Assembly: GCF_028623165.1 (NCBI RefSeq)
Contig: NZ_CP117768.1
Span: 5,522,001 to 5,586,000 of the forward strand
DNA length: 64,000 nucleotides
Direction: 5' to 3'
Origin: Nostoc sp. UHCC 0926
GTDB lineage: Bacteria > Cyanobacteriota > Cyanobacteriia > Cyanobacteriales > Nostocaceae
This document shows, one piece after another, positions 17,405 to 27,289 of the stretch. The position numbers were made by a program, and so were the translations under genes. Each line of letters opens with the position of its first letter. Within the stretch, counting starts at the first letter, position 1. The notes under the pieces are model-generated. The model did not search any database. It was given only the letters and a program-made list of their open reading frames with translations, and was not told the origin of the DNA.

Positions 17405-19516
17405 TTAACCTATCTTATTTACATAAGGACTTGTCAACTTATCCAACTGCTGAATCAACAGACTGAGGAACAATCCCACATCCGTCACCACACCCACCGA
17501 TTCCACAGAACCGCGATCGCTTAACTTAGTCACCACAGCTGGATTAATATCCACACACACCATCTTCACCCCCGCCGGAGTCATATTCCCCACCCCAATC
17601 GAGTGCAGCATTGATGACAGCATCAAAATCATCTCCGTACCTTCCAGGTGTTTGGCATATTCCTCCTGTGCTTTAATCAAATTCATTTCGGTATCAGGCA
17701 AAGGCCCGTCATCCCGAATCGATCCAGCTAGCACAAAAGGCACATGATTGTGGACACACTCATACATCACGCCACTCTTAATTGCCCCCGCTTCCACAGC
17801 TTTGGGAATGCTGCCATAACGACGGATACTATTAATTACCTTCAGGTGATGGCGGTGTCCACCATGCACGGCGACACCTCGCTTCATGTCTACACCCAAG
17901 GAAGTGCCCATGATATTTTGCTCGATGTCGTGAACTGCGATCGCATTACCAGCCAACAGCGCTTGCACGTATCCTTCCCGAATCAGTTGCGCTAGGTGTT
18001 CACCGCCACCAGTGTGAATCACCACAGGCCCAGCCGTGACCACAACTTTACCACCAGCATCGCGGATTTTCCGCAATTCCCAAGCCACTTGCTCAACGAC
18101 CAATTCCACGCGCCGTTCGCTGGAAACTCCCGCCGACATAAAGCTGAATTCTTGAGTGCTGCGTAGTTCCCGCGATTCAGTTTTGCGGATGGTGCGGATA
18201 CCTAGCACGTCTACAATTACCTGTTCGCCAACTTTTAAATCGCGTAATATTTTACACCGAGCAACTAAGCCATTGGCAGTTTGGGTAATTGCGATCGCCC
18301 CATCCATCCGCTGATTTTCCACCTTCACCCACTGACCATCAATCCTGACTTCGGTGGGATAAATTGTACTGACGTAGAAATCATCAGGCGCTACACCATC
18401 TTGGATTACAGGCTCCAGTTTGGCGTCTCGCTCATCATGCGGTAAATCTACTGCACCCAAATCAATCAACATTGAGATGATTTCTTCCATCACCTCATGG
18501 GATGGTGCTGATACCCTCACATCGGCGGCTGAGGTACTTTGCCGTTGTTCTCCCAAGTTGAAATTCAGGACTTTGAAGCTTCCCCCGGCATCTATAATCA
18601 AATCCAAAGCGCGGTTAATTAAGCCTGCGTCGAGCAAGTGTCCTTCCATGCGAATGACGCGGCTTTCTACCGAGACATTGGCATGAATTTCGTCTCTAAC
18701 TGGTTCTGTCACCCGCAGAGTTAAGCATTTAGCCGCGCCACCAGCTTTGAGAAATTCCGTAAGTGGCGTTTCCAGCACTTGGAAACCTGCATCCGTAAGG
18801 CGGGTTTTCAAAGCATCACTCGTCTTGTTCATGATGACGATGCTATCCACATTCACCGCATTACAAGCGAAGTTGACTGCATCAGCCTCTTCAATTGCGA
18901 TTCGCTTTTCTGGTGCGACTCGCATTTCGATTAAGCGGTTGGAGTAAGAATCAAAAGCACCTGGATAATATAGCAAATAGCCATTTGCTAAAGGACAAAA
19001 ACAGGTATCCAGGTGATAGAAACGTTCATCTATGAGTCGTAGGGAAAGCACCTCAATATCCAGCCATTTCGCTAGATAAGGGTGAGAATCTAATTCCGAA
19101 CGGAAACCGTATCCCGCCCATAACCAGCGGCCTTCCCGATCCAGCAGTGCGTCTCCTGCTCCCTCAAAGGGCAAATCTTTGGGAAGTTCATTGACTGTAT
19201 AACCATTTCCCTCAAACCATTGTTTGAAGAAAGGCTCCTCTCCCTGACGTTCTTTGTGCAAAAAGCGACTGAGGACGACGTTATCCCCAAGTACTAAGCC
19301 AGCGTTGGCGGTAAAAACCAAATCAGGCCAACCTTTTTCAGGTGGTACTAAGTCTACAATGGCGTGTTGTTTGAGGATCTGGTGTAATCCTTGCCACTGT
19401 TCCACGGCGCGATCGCGCGATGATTTGTGAATATTCCCTTCCATCCAGGGATTTATCACATAGTCCACATCATAGTGATCAGGAGGGCACATCAAAAAGC
19501 GAATACGGGAAGTCAT
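17405..19516 (-). CDS. agrE: AgrE/ArgZ bifunctional arginine dihydrolase - ornithine cyclodeaminase
   Basis: 703 residues. The N-terminal half (about 1-280) is an amidinotransferase-fold arginine dihydrolase that turns arginine into ornithine, CO2 and two ammonia. Residues corresponding to those described for ArgZ are in place: Asn71 in FTANAGL, the FEGAGD acids (118, 122), His168 in FYHLDTCF and the nucleophile Cys264 in AAKCLTLR. The C-terminal half (about 285-703) is the LOR/SDH-type (TIGR00300) domain; in Anabaena AgrE it converts ornithine to proline. Length matches the about 700-residue Anabaena enzyme. The role is catabolism of arginine, including that released from cyanophycin, so it is relevant to nitrogen transfer in heterocyst-formers. 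The start gives the canonical MTSRIRFLMCPP. Confidence 0.93.
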   Translation of the reverse strand: MTSRIRFLMCPPDHYDVDYVINPWMEGNIHKSSRDRAVEQWQGLHQILKQHAIVDLVPPEKGWPDLVFTANAGLVLGDNVVLSRFLHKERQGEEPFFKQWFEGNGYTVNELPKDLPFEGAGDALLDREGRWLWAGYGFRSELDSHPYLAKWLDIEVLSLRLIDERFYHLDTCFCPLANGYLLYYPGAFDSYSNRLIEMRVAPEKRIAIEEADAVNFACNAVNVDSIVIMNKTSDALKTRLTDAGFQVLETPLTEFLKAGGAAKCLTLRVTEPVRDEIHANVSVESRVIRMEGHLLDAGLINRALDLIIDAGGSFKVLNFNLGEQRQSTSAADVRVSAPSHEVMEEIISMLIDLGAVDLPHDERDAKLEPVIQDGVAPDDFYVSTIYPTEVRIDGQWVKVENQRMDGAIAITQTANGLVARCKILRDLKVGEQVIVDVLGIRTIRKTESRELRSTQEFSFMSAGVSSERRVELVVEQVAWELRKIRDAGGKVVVTAGPVVIHTGGGEHLAQLIREGYVQALLAGNAIAVHDIEQNIMGTSLGVDMKRGVAVHGGHRHHLKVINSIRRYGSIPKAVEAGAIKSGVMYECVHNHVPFVLAGSIRDDGPLPDTEMNLIKAQEEYAKHLEGTEMILMLSSMLHSIGVGNMTPAGVKMVCVDINPAVVTKLSDRGSVESVGVVTDVGLFLSLLIQQLDKLTSPYVNKIG

Positions 19517-19702
19517 AAAAATCTTACAAGCGTTTTATATGCTACAAGCCTATTTTGGATACAGATTTTCGATTTACTCACATTTGGTAAAATCTGCTAC
19601 TAGAGCTTCTATCTTTTGATAGTTGAAGGCTTTGGCTTCGTCCTTAATTCTATTACTGGAAGATGGTAATAAGTAGAGAAGCTGACAAAATAGGCTTGAA
19701 CT

Positions 19703-19741
19703 GGCGGCCCTGACTGTTTCAGTAGTGCTGAGTCAGGCTGC
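19703..19741. other. Stable imperfect hairpin, possible small-RNA or terminator structure
   Basis: GCGGCCCTGACT and AGTCAGGCTGC pair over about 11 bases with one bulged C, around a 15-base loop, followed by CTTTTAGC. The T-run is weak, so a terminator is not certain. It could be part of a small RNA in this gene-free stretch. Confidence 0.35.
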
Positions 19742-19819
19742 TTTTAGCAGAGGGGTGGAGGGGCGAGGGAAAAACACATACTTAAAAGTACTTGCTCTGA
19801 AACAAGCACATATTATGTC

Positions 19820-19924
19820 TTATGCACTTTCCCCGCAACAAAAATTTTCTTTTCCTGGTTGGTAGGCGCGATCGCAACTATCGGAACAATACTGTCGTCG
19901 GGGCGAATCAGCCAGGTAAGCCAT
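19820..19924 (-). CDS. Possible 34-residue cysteine-rich small protein
   Basis: An ATG at 19924 opens a 34-codon frame ending TAA. The protein has YCSDSC near residue 12 and ENFCCGES near its end, i.e. a CxxxC plus CC pattern typical of very small zinc- or metal-binding proteins. It is short enough that chance cannot be excluded, and no strong Shine-Dalgarno precedes it (upstream GGAT about 13 bases away). Support comes from the Cys spacing and from the isolated position in a long gene-free region. Confidence 0.35.
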   Translation of the reverse strand: MAYLADSPRRQYCSDSCDRAYQPGKENFCCGESA

Positions 19925-20903
19925 GAATAATAAATATCCGCGCTACGGAGCGATCGCTAACTTAGTCTACTCGATATACCAGACTCAGGATCTTTCGCTA
20001 TTCCAAGGTTGGGGTTTAAACAAATGTTAACGTACCTTTGGTTTCAATCCTACTCGAACGCATATTTATAGTGTTTTCATATAAACTTATCAAATCTTTT
20101 TATTTTTCACAAAAGGATTCAATATTTAGATTAATTTATACTAAACAATTACAGATAAACAATTGCATTTAGTATGGTATCTTGTTGCCAAAAGCTGGAA
20201 AATTTTTGAGACTTTGTTAACTTAGGATACTTTTAGCTCAAATATTTATAGACGATTTGCTCATGATTAAATATTAATTTGGGAGATAAAATTTAGATGT
20301 TTACTTGCTAAATTGGATCATTATTTTAAACACAAATAGTTATAAAAACGCAAAAAATATTATTAACTTTTGCTATTATTTTTATAACTGAATCTTATGG
20401 GTTACATTCCAAGTAATTATTCAAATTCAATTTAGGAAAATTTATATAGTAATAATCAAAACTCCCTTGTGTTTAATCTGTAAATTATATAAATCCTAAT
20501 TTTTGTCTTTTAATATATTTAGAGGATGTTTTGAAAGTGTTTTGCTGTAATTTTCGGCACTTGTTGATACCAACAATAAGACTTTGAAAACAGCTTTTCA
20601 GAGATCCTAATTTACTTTGCTATTACCAATGAGCTATTAAAAACTTCTGAATTGCCTCTTACAAATGTTGATAAAAATATTTTATTATCATAATTCATAT
20701 TTATCACAGTGGGTGACAACATCTACAATTTTGACTTTCTGGTTTAACCGGAAACTGAATTTGGGAATTGACCAGCATAAAATATTTGTAGCGTCTTGCA
20801 ATACGTCTTAGAGTAGCATTAGAACCAAAATGTATGCTAATAACCGATTCTGACAATAAATTTTACCACCGTTTATTAAGGCTTTGAGGAGATTGAAAAC
20901 TGC

Positions 20904-22484
20904 ATGAAAAAGCAATTATCACAGAACTGGCTTGTTTCTAAATCTTGGTTACGTTTTTTAATCATCATCCTATTAGTAATAGGTGTATTTTTTCGGTTTG
21001 TAAATATTGACAAAAAAATTTATTGGGGTGATGAAGTTTACTCATCAATACGCATATCTGGCTATCTGGCGTCAGAAACGAGAGAGCAGTTAAGTAATGG
21101 TCGTTTGCTCACCATAAAAGATTTGCAGAAATACCAGTATCCCAATCCTGAAAAAAACGCAATTGATACAATTAAAGGGGTTATTTTAGAAGACTCACAG
21201 ATTTTGCCGCTATACATTTTGCTGGCTCGGTTTTGGGTAGAGTTGTTTGGCAATTCTGTAGCAGTGACAAGAAGTTTTTCGGCATTCATTAGTCTGCTCA
21301 CCTTTCCTTGTATTTATTGGCTATGTCGAGAATTATTTGAGTCTTCACTAGTAGGGTGGATGGCCATGGCGTTGGTAGCCGTTTCACCTATTCACGTTTT
21401 GTATGCACAAGAAGCACGAGCCTACAGTTTAGCAATAGTAACCGTCTTAATGTCGAGCGCAGCACTACTGCGAGCCATGCGCCTTAAAACAAAAGTTAGT
21501 TGGTGCATTTATGCAGCAACATTGTCACTAGGGTTTTATAGCCATTTATTTGTTTTTCTTGTTGCTCTGGCACACGGAATCTATGTAATTGTAATCGAAC
21601 GCTTCCGATTCAGTAAAACCTTAATATCTTACCTGCTTGCATTGCTTGCGGGGGTTCTGACTTTCGTACCTTGGATTTGGATTATTATTACCCATCCTCA
21701 GCCAGCATCAGTAAGTTGGGCAAGTACTAAACAAACATTCTTTCCGTCAGCTATCAGGTGGGCTGGTATCTTTAGTCGGACGTTTCTCGATTTAGGTATT
21801 AGCCCTAGCGACCCAGGAAAAATTAAGCTTGCCTTAATTCCTTTTATTTCAATTATTTTAACTCTAATTATTTACTCAATTTATGTTGTTTGTCGAAGAA
21901 GCACTAAAGAAGTTTGGTTATTTGTCTTAACCTTGATTGGGTCTGTAGGGGTTCCCCTACTGATAATGGATTTCGTCTTTCAAAAACGATACGCTACTAC
22001 TCGATATACACTTCCCTCAGTTTTAGGTATACAGTTAGCTGTTGCTTATCTATTTACCACTAAAATCACGTCTATTTCTCCTAAGATTTGGCGAAAAAAG
22101 CTCTGGTCATTTGTAGCCTCTATAGTAATTATCAGCGGAATCATATCTTGTACAATCAGTTCTCAAGCCCAGATGTGGTGGAACAAATTACCGGAAAGAA
22201 ACCACGAATATCCCCAAACTGCTAATATTGTTAGTCAAGCTAATAAACCGCTTTTAATTAGTGATGCTGACATAATTCCAATCCAAATACTTGCTCACTT
22301 ACTTGAGCCAAAAGTGCAATTTCAAATCGTCACTCAAAATCATTTACCAGAGATTACTAATGGTTTTACTGACATATTCTTGTTTAATCCCTCTGACTTC
22401 TTAAAAGCTGGAATTGAGAAAATTTATAACTCAAAGTTACAGCAAATAAATGACATTCTCTGGAAAATAACAAAATCCACGTAA
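20904..22484 (+). CDS. GT39/GT83-like integral membrane glycosyltransferase
   Basis: 526 residues with about 9-11 membrane helices. After the first helix comes the luminal acidic motif YWGDEVYSSIRIS (Asp-Glu pair), the hallmark of polyprenyl-phosphate-dependent GT-C enzymes such as PMT/ArnT, and further on AQEARAYSLAI, also typical. Such enzymes transfer a sugar from a lipid-phosphate donor to an envelope acceptor on the periplasmic side. Stands alone with a long AT-rich leader. The acceptor is unknown. Confidence 0.75.
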   Translation: MKKQLSQNWLVSKSWLRFLIIILLVIGVFFRFVNIDKKIYWGDEVYSSIRISGYLASETREQLSNGRLLTIKDLQKYQYPNPEKNAIDTIKGVILEDSQILPLYILLARFWVELFGNSVAVTRSFSAFISLLTFPCIYWLCRELFESSLVGWMAMALVAVSPIHVLYAQEARAYSLAIVTVLMSSAALLRAMRLKTKVSWCIYAATLSLGFYSHLFVFLVALAHGIYVIVIERFRFSKTLISYLLALLAGVLTFVPWIWIIITHPQPASVSWASTKQTFFPSAIRWAGIFSRTFLDLGISPSDPGKIKLALIPFISIILTLIIYSIYVVCRRSTKEVWLFVLTLIGSVGVPLLIMDFVFQKRYATTRYTLPSVLGIQLAVAYLFTTKITSISPKIWRKKLWSFVASIVIISGIISCTISSQAQMWWNKLPERNHEYPQTANIVSQANKPLLISDADIIPIQILAHLLEPKVQFQIVTQNHLPEITNGFTDIFLFNPSDFLKAGIEKIYNSKLQQINDILWKITKST

Positions 22485-22530
22485 ACAAAGGATACAGGTG
22501 CATCTAGCTGTTGGGAGGCTTTGACAAAAA

Positions 22531-22657
22531 GAGGCAAGGGGGCAGGGGGGAAAAAAGACCGCTCACAAGAAGGCGGGGCATGAACTTCCTCAAATATCAA
22601 AAGATTCCAGCGGCGGCTCGTACCGAAAATCCTTGTTTCTCCCCTGCCCCCTGCCTC
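22531..22657. repeat. 127-bp element with GAGGCAGGGGGCAGGGG inverted ends
   Basis: GAGGCAAGGGGGCAGGGGGG at 22531-22550 is nearly complementary to the stretch ending GCCCCCTGCCTC at 22657. Between the arms there is about 85 bp of non-coding sequence. It has the shape of a miniature inverted-repeat element or of repeat expansion in both orientations. Confidence 0.6.
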
Positions 22658-22813
22658 TAAATAAGGTGGAACCTAAAAGCAGACAGTTGGCATTTGAATA
22701 TCGCTCGTAGGTTAAAAATTAATATCAATTAGCCTCATAAGTGGCACAACTAGAGCGAAAATATACTTTAATTAAAATCATGATTTAAGTATATAGTTAT
22801 ACTGCTCCCGCTT

Positions 22814-25800
22814 ATGTCATCACCCCTTGAACGCCCGCTAAAATTTGAAATCAGACTGCCATCCTCCCATCCTCAGTTATTAGAAGGACTAGATATATGG
22901 CTGCGCTTAGGTTTGATATCTGATACCCAAGTCAAGCAGCTATGCCAAGAGTTTCTGGTGTGTATGGTGGTGTTGCAACCCCAGCCGGAAGCGGAAACAA
23001 AGGTAGCATTTGTAACTTCTGACCCGGTGCGACAGTTGCCCGTAGCAGCTTTACAATCTAGTAACCGTAGCCAACCGCAACAAAAATCAGTTAAACCCAA
23101 CTTTATCAGCACAATGTTGCAGTCCTTGGGGGCAGAACTGAGTGTCCGCTGGCTGCTTTTTCTAGGGGTATTCTTGGTAGTGGTGTCCTCTGGGGTACTG
23201 GCTGCGAGTCAGTGGCAGAGGTTTCCGGCTTCTGGACAGTATGGAGTTTTATTTGCTTATACTTTGAGTTTTTGGGGGTTAAGCTTTTGGGCGATTAGGC
23301 AAAGTAATCTCAGATTGACGGCTCAGACATTGCTGATTGTCACCCTTTTATTAATCCCAGTGAACTTTTGGGCAATGGATAGCTTTCGGTTGTGGCAAAA
23401 TCCTGTGGATTGGATTGTAGTTGCGATCGCCTGCCCTACTCTTACTGCTATAACTGTTTTACTCTCCAAAAATCGGACTATTTTTGCCAATTTACATACC
23501 GGCAAATTATTTATAGCAAATATTCTGGGGCTGAGTTATCTGCATTGGGGTTGGCAATTAAGAGGATTTCCCTTAATTGCTGTTTATCTGGCAATGATCG
23601 GCACAACTATTATTACCCTCTATCACAATCTTTACCAACAGCCTAATCCGATCAGCGAGGAAGATCGGCGCGATGTCTACGACGGGCTACGCCTACGCCG
23701 CAGGTTAAATATTAGTTTACCTGCGGCTGTAATTATTTATGCTTTGATAGTGCTGCTAGTGCGGGCGATTTTTGTTGCTGGGGTAAATGTGACTCAGTTG
23801 GGGTTAGCTATTGGTATTTGCGGCTGGTTGGTGACTTGGTTAGCACAGCGAGCCGGGGAAGCAGGGGAGCAGGGGAGCAGGGGAGCAGGGGGAGCAGAGG
23901 AAGTAACAGTAATATTCTCCCCGTTTCCCTCATCCCTCTTACTCTGGGAAAAACTCGGTGGCATTTTACTCTTCCTGGGTTGGCTGGTTTCGGTAGTAAA
24001 TTATCCCTGGCAAGCAATAGCTGTGAGTGGCTTGGGTTTGTGGTTTGTGGGAAGTTGCTTGCGGCGGTACAGTTTAAAAACTGACTTAGCAGCAGTTTTT
24101 GTGATCGGCTTACAGACAATTTGGCTCTTTTGGCGGTTAATACCTAATAACTTACAGCAATGGGCGATCGCTACTGGCACTCAACTCACCAATTCTCAAA
24201 ATCAACCTTGGGCGTTGCTGGGTGTAGCTTTATTTCCCTACGTAATTTTGATGGTGGCGCTCACAGATAGCCTATATCGCATCGAAAAGCGAGAATTGGC
24301 TAAATTTGGCGAACTGCTCACCCTCTTACTTGGAACTTTTTTAACAACGATCGCTATAGTAAATCCCACATTGCGATCGCTAAATCTGCTATTTTCCACA
24401 ATCACTCTCACATTTGTCACTCAACGCCGCTCCCCCTCCTCCTTTGCCCTGGTATATCTAACTCACATCATCGGGGTACTGACATTTTGCTCTACGATTA
24501 ATTGGTTATTTCCAACCCTGAGTCACCAAGCCTGGGCAAGTATTTTATTAGCTCTGATGGTTGCAGAATGGCGATTTAGCCTCAGCCAAGGTTTATGGCA
24601 ACATAGTGCATGGGACATCGGTTTAGGACTAGCCGCAGCTAGTTTTTTCCTATTGTGGATAAATACAGAATCATCTTGGTATGGTGTAGCTGATAACCGA
24701 GCTTATTGGGGAGTCATTTGGCTAGTTACGCCTATAGCTCTTACAGGTGTTGCCAATTCCACAATTATCGAGCGGCGCACTACTAGCCGTTACTTGAGTG
24801 TCTTGGCTGTGATAATTGCCCAGCTACTTACTTTACAGCTACCAGGAACCAGATTAATCGGTTTGGCTGTAGGTATCGGATTGATGTTTGCAAATACGCG
24901 CTATTTCCGAAACCAAGTATCTGCGGTAATTACAGAAGGATTTGCTTTAAGTTTTATTGGGGCGCTGCTGTGGACGGGTGTACCTGGCTTACCTCACCTC
25001 ACGCTAGCAGGTTGGTTTGTCGCCGGCGCGATCGCAACCCTAACTTTATGGTTAACGCGGACAGTTTTGAGGCGACGCCCTAACGAATTAGCAATTATCT
25101 ATGCAGCTGCTAATGATAAGTGGGCGATCGCATTGTGTGGTTTTGAGTTGTTGGGTTTGACGCTACACTCAATACTGATTTACTCAGGGTTTATTAGTTC
25201 TGGATTTTTGTACTTAGCTGCCACTGCTATCACCTTGACAGCCATTGTTTATCGTAGTTGGCGACAACCAACAAATTGGGCATTTTATGGCATCGGTTGG
25301 TGTTTAGAATTGTTGACTGCCCAGGTGTTGGGATTTGGGGAACGTTCAACTGTTAGGATAGCGATCGCAAATATCGCCTTAGGTTTAATTGCTCAACTTG
25401 TCGGAGAGTGGTGGCGACGACGACATCAATTAGAAAGGCTTCCTAGCAGCTTTCACATTTTGCCATTAATTTATGCTGCATTCAGTGTATTGCTGCGTTT
25501 GGACACCTTCACCGAGTGGACTGGTTTGTATTCTTTGGGTGTAGCTTTAATTATCATTGGCGTGGGGCGACGGCGCGAGAACTTTAAACCCCTGCTGTAC
25601 TTAGGAATCATTGGCGTATCCATTTCTGCCTATGAACTTTTGTTCTATCAAATGTTACAAGCTTCAGGAGGAGCATTAGGTGATGGATTGATTGCCATGT
25701 CTGCCCTTGGTACTAGTATCATGTATGCTTACCGCATTCTGTCGCCAAGGCTTGTCAGCTACTTACGCCTGACTCCCCAAGAACTGAAAGGAATTGCTCA

Positions 25801-26782
25801 TATTCATTGGGCTTGGAGTAGCTGTTTATTAATGGCTGCCATTCCTCTTCCCATTGGAGTTAACCGTTTAGTGGGATTGGCAACTGGGGTATTTTTGATT
25901 CGTTATGCCATCTTTCAGGGCCGAAATTCGCGCACTTCCCCCAGCATCTTGGGAGGAATTACAATAGCCGAGATGTGGGTTTACCTTGGCTTATTAGAGG
26001 TAGCCGGCATGAGGATTTATTGGCGCGAGACAGCAGTAGGACGATTTTGGGCTGGGCCGTTAGTTCCTTGGAACGGTGCGATCGCCTGTGTGGTAGCCTA
26101 TTTTCTCTACATCGTACCTTGGGAAAGTTGGGGTTGGTCTAAAAGACCTTGGCAGCAAGCCGCCTATATTATACCACTGATAATTTTGTGGGAAACCAGA
26201 CTGCAAACTTACCCTATTACCTTGCTACTCGCAGCTGGATTCTACATCTTCCTCGCAAAAGTGGGTGAAAACATCCGTTTTACCTATATTAGTATGGCGC
26301 TCATTGATTGGGCACTTTACCGTTGGTTTAATTCCTTACATCTAACTGATGCTTTATGGTATGTAACACCCATTGGGTTGTCACTGCTGTATATTGCTCA
26401 AGTCGATTCTCAATTGAGGCTACCAGAGTATAAAGCAGCTCGCCATATTCTGAGAGTGCTAGGTAGTGGTTTAATTTGTGGATGGGCAATTTTATTTAAT
26501 CAAGACACAGCCTGGATACCTGGAATTTTCAGCCTCATTGGCATTTTTGCCGGATTAGCTTTGCGAGTCCGGGCTTTTCTCTACATTGGTACAGCCACTT
26601 TTTTAATCACTACAATCTATCAATCAGTAATTTTCAGCTTGCACTACTCCTTTTTAAAATGGGTTGTTGGTTTGCTAGTTGGCATTCTACTAATTTATAT
26701 CGCCGCCAACTTTGAAACCCGTCGCGCTCAAATAACTTCCTTAATTCGTAGCGCCATTGATGAATTTCAATCATGGGAATAA
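22814..26782 (+). CDS. Very large multi-spanning membrane protein (DUF2157-like)
   Basis: 1322 residues. After a cytoplasmic N-terminus of about 110 residues (with LRLGLISDTQVKQLC, resembling the short N-terminal helix of DUF2157 proteins) there are around 30 or more hydrophobic segments to the end, with little soluble sequence between. I recognise it as a cyanobacterial giant membrane protein of unknown role; no transporter or enzyme motif is evident. Around residue 350 there is a Gly/Glu/Ala-rich stretch (GEAGEQGSRGAGGAEE) encoded by GGAGCAGG-type tandem repeats, and near 23665-23705 another dispersed repeat lies in frame. Both fall in loops. Confidence 0.65.
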   Translation: MSSPLERPLKFEIRLPSSHPQLLEGLDIWLRLGLISDTQVKQLCQEFLVCMVVLQPQPEAETKVAFVTSDPVRQLPVAALQSSNRSQPQQKSVKPNFISTMLQSLGAELSVRWLLFLGVFLVVVSSGVLAASQWQRFPASGQYGVLFAYTLSFWGLSFWAIRQSNLRLTAQTLLIVTLLLIPVNFWAMDSFRLWQNPVDWIVVAIACPTLTAITVLLSKNRTIFANLHTGKLFIANILGLSYLHWGWQLRGFPLIAVYLAMIGTTIITLYHNLYQQPNPISEEDRRDVYDGLRLRRRLNISLPAAVIIYALIVLLVRAIFVAGVNVTQLGLAIGICGWLVTWLAQRAGEAGEQGSRGAGGAEEVTVIFSPFPSSLLLWEKLGGILLFLGWLVSVVNYPWQAIAVSGLGLWFVGSCLRRYSLKTDLAAVFVIGLQTIWLFWRLIPNNLQQWAIATGTQLTNSQNQPWALLGVALFPYVILMVALTDSLYRIEKRELAKFGELLTLLLGTFLTTIAIVNPTLRSLNLLFSTITLTFVTQRRSPSSFALVYLTHIIGVLTFCSTINWLFPTLSHQAWASILLALMVAEWRFSLSQGLWQHSAWDIGLGLAAASFFLLWINTESSWYGVADNRAYWGVIWLVTPIALTGVANSTIIERRTTSRYLSVLAVIIAQLLTLQLPGTRLIGLAVGIGLMFANTRYFRNQVSAVITEGFALSFIGALLWTGVPGLPHLTLAGWFVAGAIATLTLWLTRTVLRRRPNELAIIYAAANDKWAIALCGFELLGLTLHSILIYSGFISSGFLYLAATAITLTAIVYRSWRQPTNWAFYGIGWCLELLTAQVLGFGERSTVRIAIANIALGLIAQLVGEWWRRRHQLERLPSSFHILPLIYAAFSVLLRLDTFTEWTGLYSLGVALIIIGVGRRRENFKPLLYLGIIGVSISAYELLFYQMLQASGGALGDGLIAMSALGTSIMYAYRILSPRLVSYLRLTPQELKGIAHIHWAWSSCLLMAAIPLPIGVNRLVGLATGVFLIRYAIFQGRNSRTSPSILGGITIAEMWVYLGLLEVAGMRIYWRETAVGRFWAGPLVPWNGAIACVVAYFLYIVPWESWGWSKRPWQQAAYIIPLIILWETRLQTYPITLLLAAGFYIFLAKVGENIRFTYISMALIDWALYRWFNSLHLTDALWYVTPIGLSLLYIAQVDSQLRLPEYKAARHILRVLGSGLICGWAILFNQDTAWIPGIFSLIGIFAGLALRVRAFLYIGTATFLITTIYQSVIFSLHYSFLKWVVGLLVGILLIYIAANFETRRAQITSLIRSAIDEFQSWE
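23858..23902. repeat. GGAGCAGG-type short tandem repeat inside a coding region
   Basis: Near-perfect copies of AGCAGGGG run for about 45 bases within the giant membrane protein gene and encode a Gly/Ser/Glu/Ala loop. The same repeat class is usually intergenic. Confidence 0.7.
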
Positions 26783-26791
26783 AACAAGGGA

Positions 26792-27226
26792 TTAAGCCAG
26801 ATCGGCAATATTTCTAAGTTCCCTAACTACAGTGTCGATTCTAGCTACACCGACGTTTACAATGGCGTTTGAAATAGCTTTCCCTAATCTGATTAGGCCA
26901 CTTAAAATATCAAGCAATTTCTGAGCATCTTGAATTTTTGCGGCCGCTTGATCAAGAGAAGTTGTAGCCTCAATTATTTTTTGGGCTGCTTCATTCGTAT
27001 CGCTTAGAACTTGATTAAATTGTCTACTATTAATCTCGGCAACCAAATCCAAAATTTTTTGACACTCATTACTAATTTCCTGATATTCATTCAGGCTAAT
27101 TCCTGGATTTTTATAAAGTTCTTTTGCTCTTTCCCGAATAGCAAGCTGTAGCTTTAATATCTGATCTCTCAAAGAAGAAGGATTTTCCCAATCCTGTCTA
27201 GTAATTGCATTTTTAACTAAGGACAT
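26792..27226 (-). CDS. Hypothetical helical protein
   Basis: 144 residues from the ATG at 27226, which has CAGGA about nine bases upstream. The middle (about residues 35-110) is a heptad-like helical region (IRERAKELYKNP, then NEAAQKIIEATTSLDQAAAKIQDAQKLLDIL), so a coiled coil is likely, and the end is mildly hydrophobic (ISNAIVNVGVARI). No family recognised. It lies 63 bp downstream of the lipoprotein gene on the same strand, and the two probably form an operon. Confidence 0.55.
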   Translation of the reverse strand: MSLVKNAITRQDWENPSSLRDQILKLQLAIRERAKELYKNPGISLNEYQEISNECQKILDLVAEINSRQFNQVLSDTNEAAQKIIEATTSLDQAAAKIQDAQKLLDILSGLIRLGKAISNAIVNVGVARIDTVVRELRNIADLA

Positions 27227-27289
27227 AAACAACAATCCTGTTTTTCAAAAGAATAAATTAGTGATTGAAAAGCATTAAAGAAAACTTAG

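Larger units (their letters stand above)
19517..20903. other. Long AT-rich intergenic region
   Basis: 1.39 kb between agrE (leaving leftwards) and the GT39 gene (rightwards). It contains a strong imperfect hairpin at 19703-19741 (GGCGGCCCTGACT against AGTCAGGCTGC with one bulge), a possible short Cys-rich ORF at 19820-19924 on the minus strand, several HIP1 octamers, and from about 20050 nearly featureless AT-rich DNA. Regulatory regions for both flanking genes must lie here; none is recognisable. Confidence 0.5.

Noticed and set aside
19517-20903. tRNA, rRNA or tmRNA genes in the long gap
   Set aside because: No cloverleaf, GTTC-type T-loop or rRNA-like conserved stretch was recognised here or elsewhere in the window.
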